Source of the DNA: JBMYXZ01 sp049608925
Lineage (GTDB): Bacteria; Pseudomonadota; Alphaproteobacteria; JAGOMX01
NCBI GenBank assembly: GCA_049608925.1
Contig: JBMYXZ010000023.1
Coordinates: forward strand, 1 to 15,812
Direction of reading: 5' to 3'
Length of the DNA stretch: 15,812 nucleotides
The number at the start of each line of letters is the position of its first letter. The first letter of the stretch is position 1. This document shows, piece after piece, positions 14,709-15,812 of this stretch. Made by a program: the position numbers and the translations under genes. The notes below the pieces were generated by a model that saw nothing but the letters and a program-made list of their open reading frames with translations, made no database searches and was not told the DNA's origin.

Positions 14709-15149
14709 ATGCAACATTTCATGGAACAAGCCCTCGAGCAGGCAAGAATCGCAGAAACTAAGGGTGACGTGCCCATTGGCGCCATTATCGTGCATGATGG
14801 ACAAGTTATTGCTGCCGCTGGTAATCGTATTGTGCAGGATAATGACCCGACAGCTCATGCTGAATTGGTAGCCCTAAGAGCAGCCAGCAAAATTCTACAA
14901 ACCCCCAGGCTAACCGAATGCGATCTGTTTGTGACATTAGAGCCCTGCCCTATGTGCGCACAAGCAATTGCCTTTGCCCGCATCAGGCGGTTGTTTTTTG
15001 GGGCATATGATCCCAAAGGCGGTGGCGTTGATCACGGCCCCAGAATCTTTGAACAGCCCACCTGTCACCATATTCCAGAAGTTAATGGTGGTATTTTTGA
15101 AAAAGAATGTGCTAGCATCCTGAAAGATTTTTTTAGTAAAAAGCGTTAG
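14709..15149 (+). CDS. tadA: tRNA adenosine(34) deaminase
   Basis: TadA deaminates adenosine 34 in the anticodon of tRNA-Arg(ACG) to inosine. The 146-residue product has the cytidine-deaminase fold with the zinc and catalytic motif HAE (His50, Glu52) and PCPMC (Cys80, Cys83), and the family segments GDVPIGAIIV and LFFGAYDPKGGGVDHG. These favour TadA over free-base deaminases such as guanine deaminase. The ATG at 14709 fits family length; no clear ribosome site precedes it, and a second ATG at 14721 would remove four residues. It lies 10 bases after the comF-like gene and is probably translated from the same mRNA. Confidence 0.93.
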   Translation: MQHFMEQALEQARIAETKGDVPIGAIIVHDGQVIAAAGNRIVQDNDPTAHAELVALRAASKILQTPRLTECDLFVTLEPCPMCAQAIAFARIRRLFFGAYDPKGGGVDHGPRIFEQPTCHHIPEVNGGIFEKECASILKDFFSKKR

Positions 15150-15162
15150 TTAGGAGGAACTG

Positions 15163-15723
15163 ATGACCACAGCAATGCCAGAGGGCTTTGTCTATCTCGA
15201 CACGATTGATGACTCTATCTTAGAAGAAATTCGCTACGCTATGCCACACAACCTAGTTGGCCGCGTGATTGATGGCTATGGATCTAAGCGCTGTGTGACG
15301 ACAATAGGCGTGGCAAATGGCCTGAAAGCTGTTCAGGCGGAAGTGAATGCACTTGGCTATACCCTGAAAGTTTATGAAACATACCGCCCCCTCCGTGCTG
15401 GTATTGATTTTACAACATGGTCGCAAGGAAATTGTGACCTAATGCGGATGGAGTTCTATCCCGCCATTAACAAAGCGGACCTTTTCGATTTGGGGTATCT
15501 TGCCTTCCGATCAGAGCACACCCGTGGATGTGCCGTAGACCTGACATTGGTACCATTACCAGTGCCTGATCAGGATGTCTTTAAGCCTGGAGACATCGTT
15601 CTAGATGGACGCCTGCCAAAAGGCCAGCGCTTCAACGATAACTCGATTGAAATGGGCACTTGCTTTGATTGTATGGACGAGCTAAGCCACACGATGAACC
15701 CTAAAATATCTGCAGAAGGTTAA
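15163..15723 (+). CDS. VanX/DdpX-like D-Ala-D-Ala dipeptidase, C-terminus missing
   Basis: Family M15D enzymes are zinc dipeptidases that cleave D-Ala-D-Ala. This product has the substrate-side Arg75 in YETYRPLRAG, the zinc-binding SEHTRGCAVDLTL with His119 and Asp126, and the family segment EMGTCFDCMDELSH. VanX and DdpX then continue about 25 more residues to a segment like EWWHY that supplies the catalytic Glu and the third zinc ligand His. Here the frame stops at TAA (15721-15723) right after ISAEG, at 186 residues, so these residues are absent and the protein may be inactive or frameshifted. The start has a strong AGGAGG five bases upstream. No signal peptide is seen. It follows tadA by 13 bases. 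Confidence 0.82.
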   Translation: MTTAMPEGFVYLDTIDDSILEEIRYAMPHNLVGRVIDGYGSKRCVTTIGVANGLKAVQAEVNALGYTLKVYETYRPLRAGIDFTTWSQGNCDLMRMEFYPAINKADLFDLGYLAFRSEHTRGCAVDLTLVPLPVPDQDVFKPGDIVLDGRLPKGQRFNDNSIEMGTCFDCMDELSHTMNPKISAEG

Positions 15724-15727
15724 AAAC

Positions 15728-15812
15728 ATGCCCAGACCACTCAGTCGATTTGTACCTGAAGATTTTGAAAACTTGCCCTGGAAAGGATTCACACGCAGTA
15801 TTCAAGAATATC
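15728..15812 (+). CDS. 5' end of an unidentified gene leaving the window
   Basis: An ATG at 15728 has AGAAGG eight bases upstream and opens a frame that stays open to the window edge (28 codons, beginning MPRPLSRFVPEDFENLPWKG). I do not recognise the family from so short a piece. It starts four bases after the dipeptidase stop, in the +1 frame relative to it. The ribosome site argues for a separate gene; the alternative, that this frame carries a displaced C-terminal part of the dipeptidase, is discussed in the findings. Confidence 0.5.
   Translation, partial: MPRPLSRFVPEDFENLPWKGFTRSIQEY

Noticed and set aside
13970..15149. A DNA-uptake (competence) locus based on the comF-like gene
   Set aside because: Only comF is present; its neighbours are tadA and a dipeptidase, and comF-like genes are common in non-competent bacteria.
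15163..15723. A vancomycin-resistance (vanHAX) cluster
   Set aside because: No vanA or vanH is nearby, the organism is Gram-negative by its genes, and the protein lacks the C-terminal catalytic residues.

Overview
The window reads as ordinary chromosome of an alphaproteobacterium, with GC content that looks close to but below 50% by eye. The best lineage clue is a minimal HPr kinase of about 141 residues that lacks the N-terminal domain, which is the alphaproteobacterial form. The murJ-trpS order and the single-domain m5U methyltransferase fit the same group. Short gaps, stop/start overlaps and overlapping convergent genes suggest a compact genome, possibly a host-associated order such as Holosporales or Rickettsiales. 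That placement is inference. I see no rRNA, tRNA, CRISPR array, complete insertion sequence or phage gene.

Layout. 1-286 has no intact gene. It holds a near-repeat of a 24-base sequence, a short minus-strand reading frame that resembles a ParB C-terminus, and a good sigma70-type promoter placed so that the next gene would be leaderless. 287-1102 (+) is a TauE/SafE-type membrane protein. Its end overlaps, tail to tail, the minus-strand block murJ-2, murJ-1, trpS (5230-1079), in which two lipid II flippase paralogues stand in tandem. Divergent from these, 5301-7460 (+) encodes a PAS/GAF-like hybrid-less histidine kinase and a small dimeric alpha/beta-barrel protein. The latter overlaps the end of rpe (minus), whose start codon appears to be CTG or ATT.

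8210-12830 (+) is a tightly packed run def-fmt-truA-uvrB-hprK with overlaps of 4, 19 and 4 bases and one 1-base gap. It joins initiator-Met formylation and deformylation, tRNA pseudouridylation, excision repair and an HPr kinase. 12836-13900 (-) is an RlmD/TrmA-like m5U RNA methyltransferase with a 4Fe-4S motif. From 13970 (+) run comF-like, tadA, a VanX/DdpX-like dipeptidase and the first 28 codons of a further gene that leaves the window.

Themes. Translation and tRNA/rRNA modification (trpS, def, fmt, truA, tadA, the m5U methyltransferase) and peptidoglycan precursors (two murJ, a D-Ala-D-Ala dipeptidase-like gene) dominate. I found no clearly new multi-gene system. The observations most worth checking are the non-canonical rpe start, the tandem murJ pair, the kinase with an altered ATP-binding G1 box, the minimal hprK coupled to uvrB, the dipeptidase that lacks its C-terminal catalytic Glu/His segment, and the decayed sequence at the left edge.
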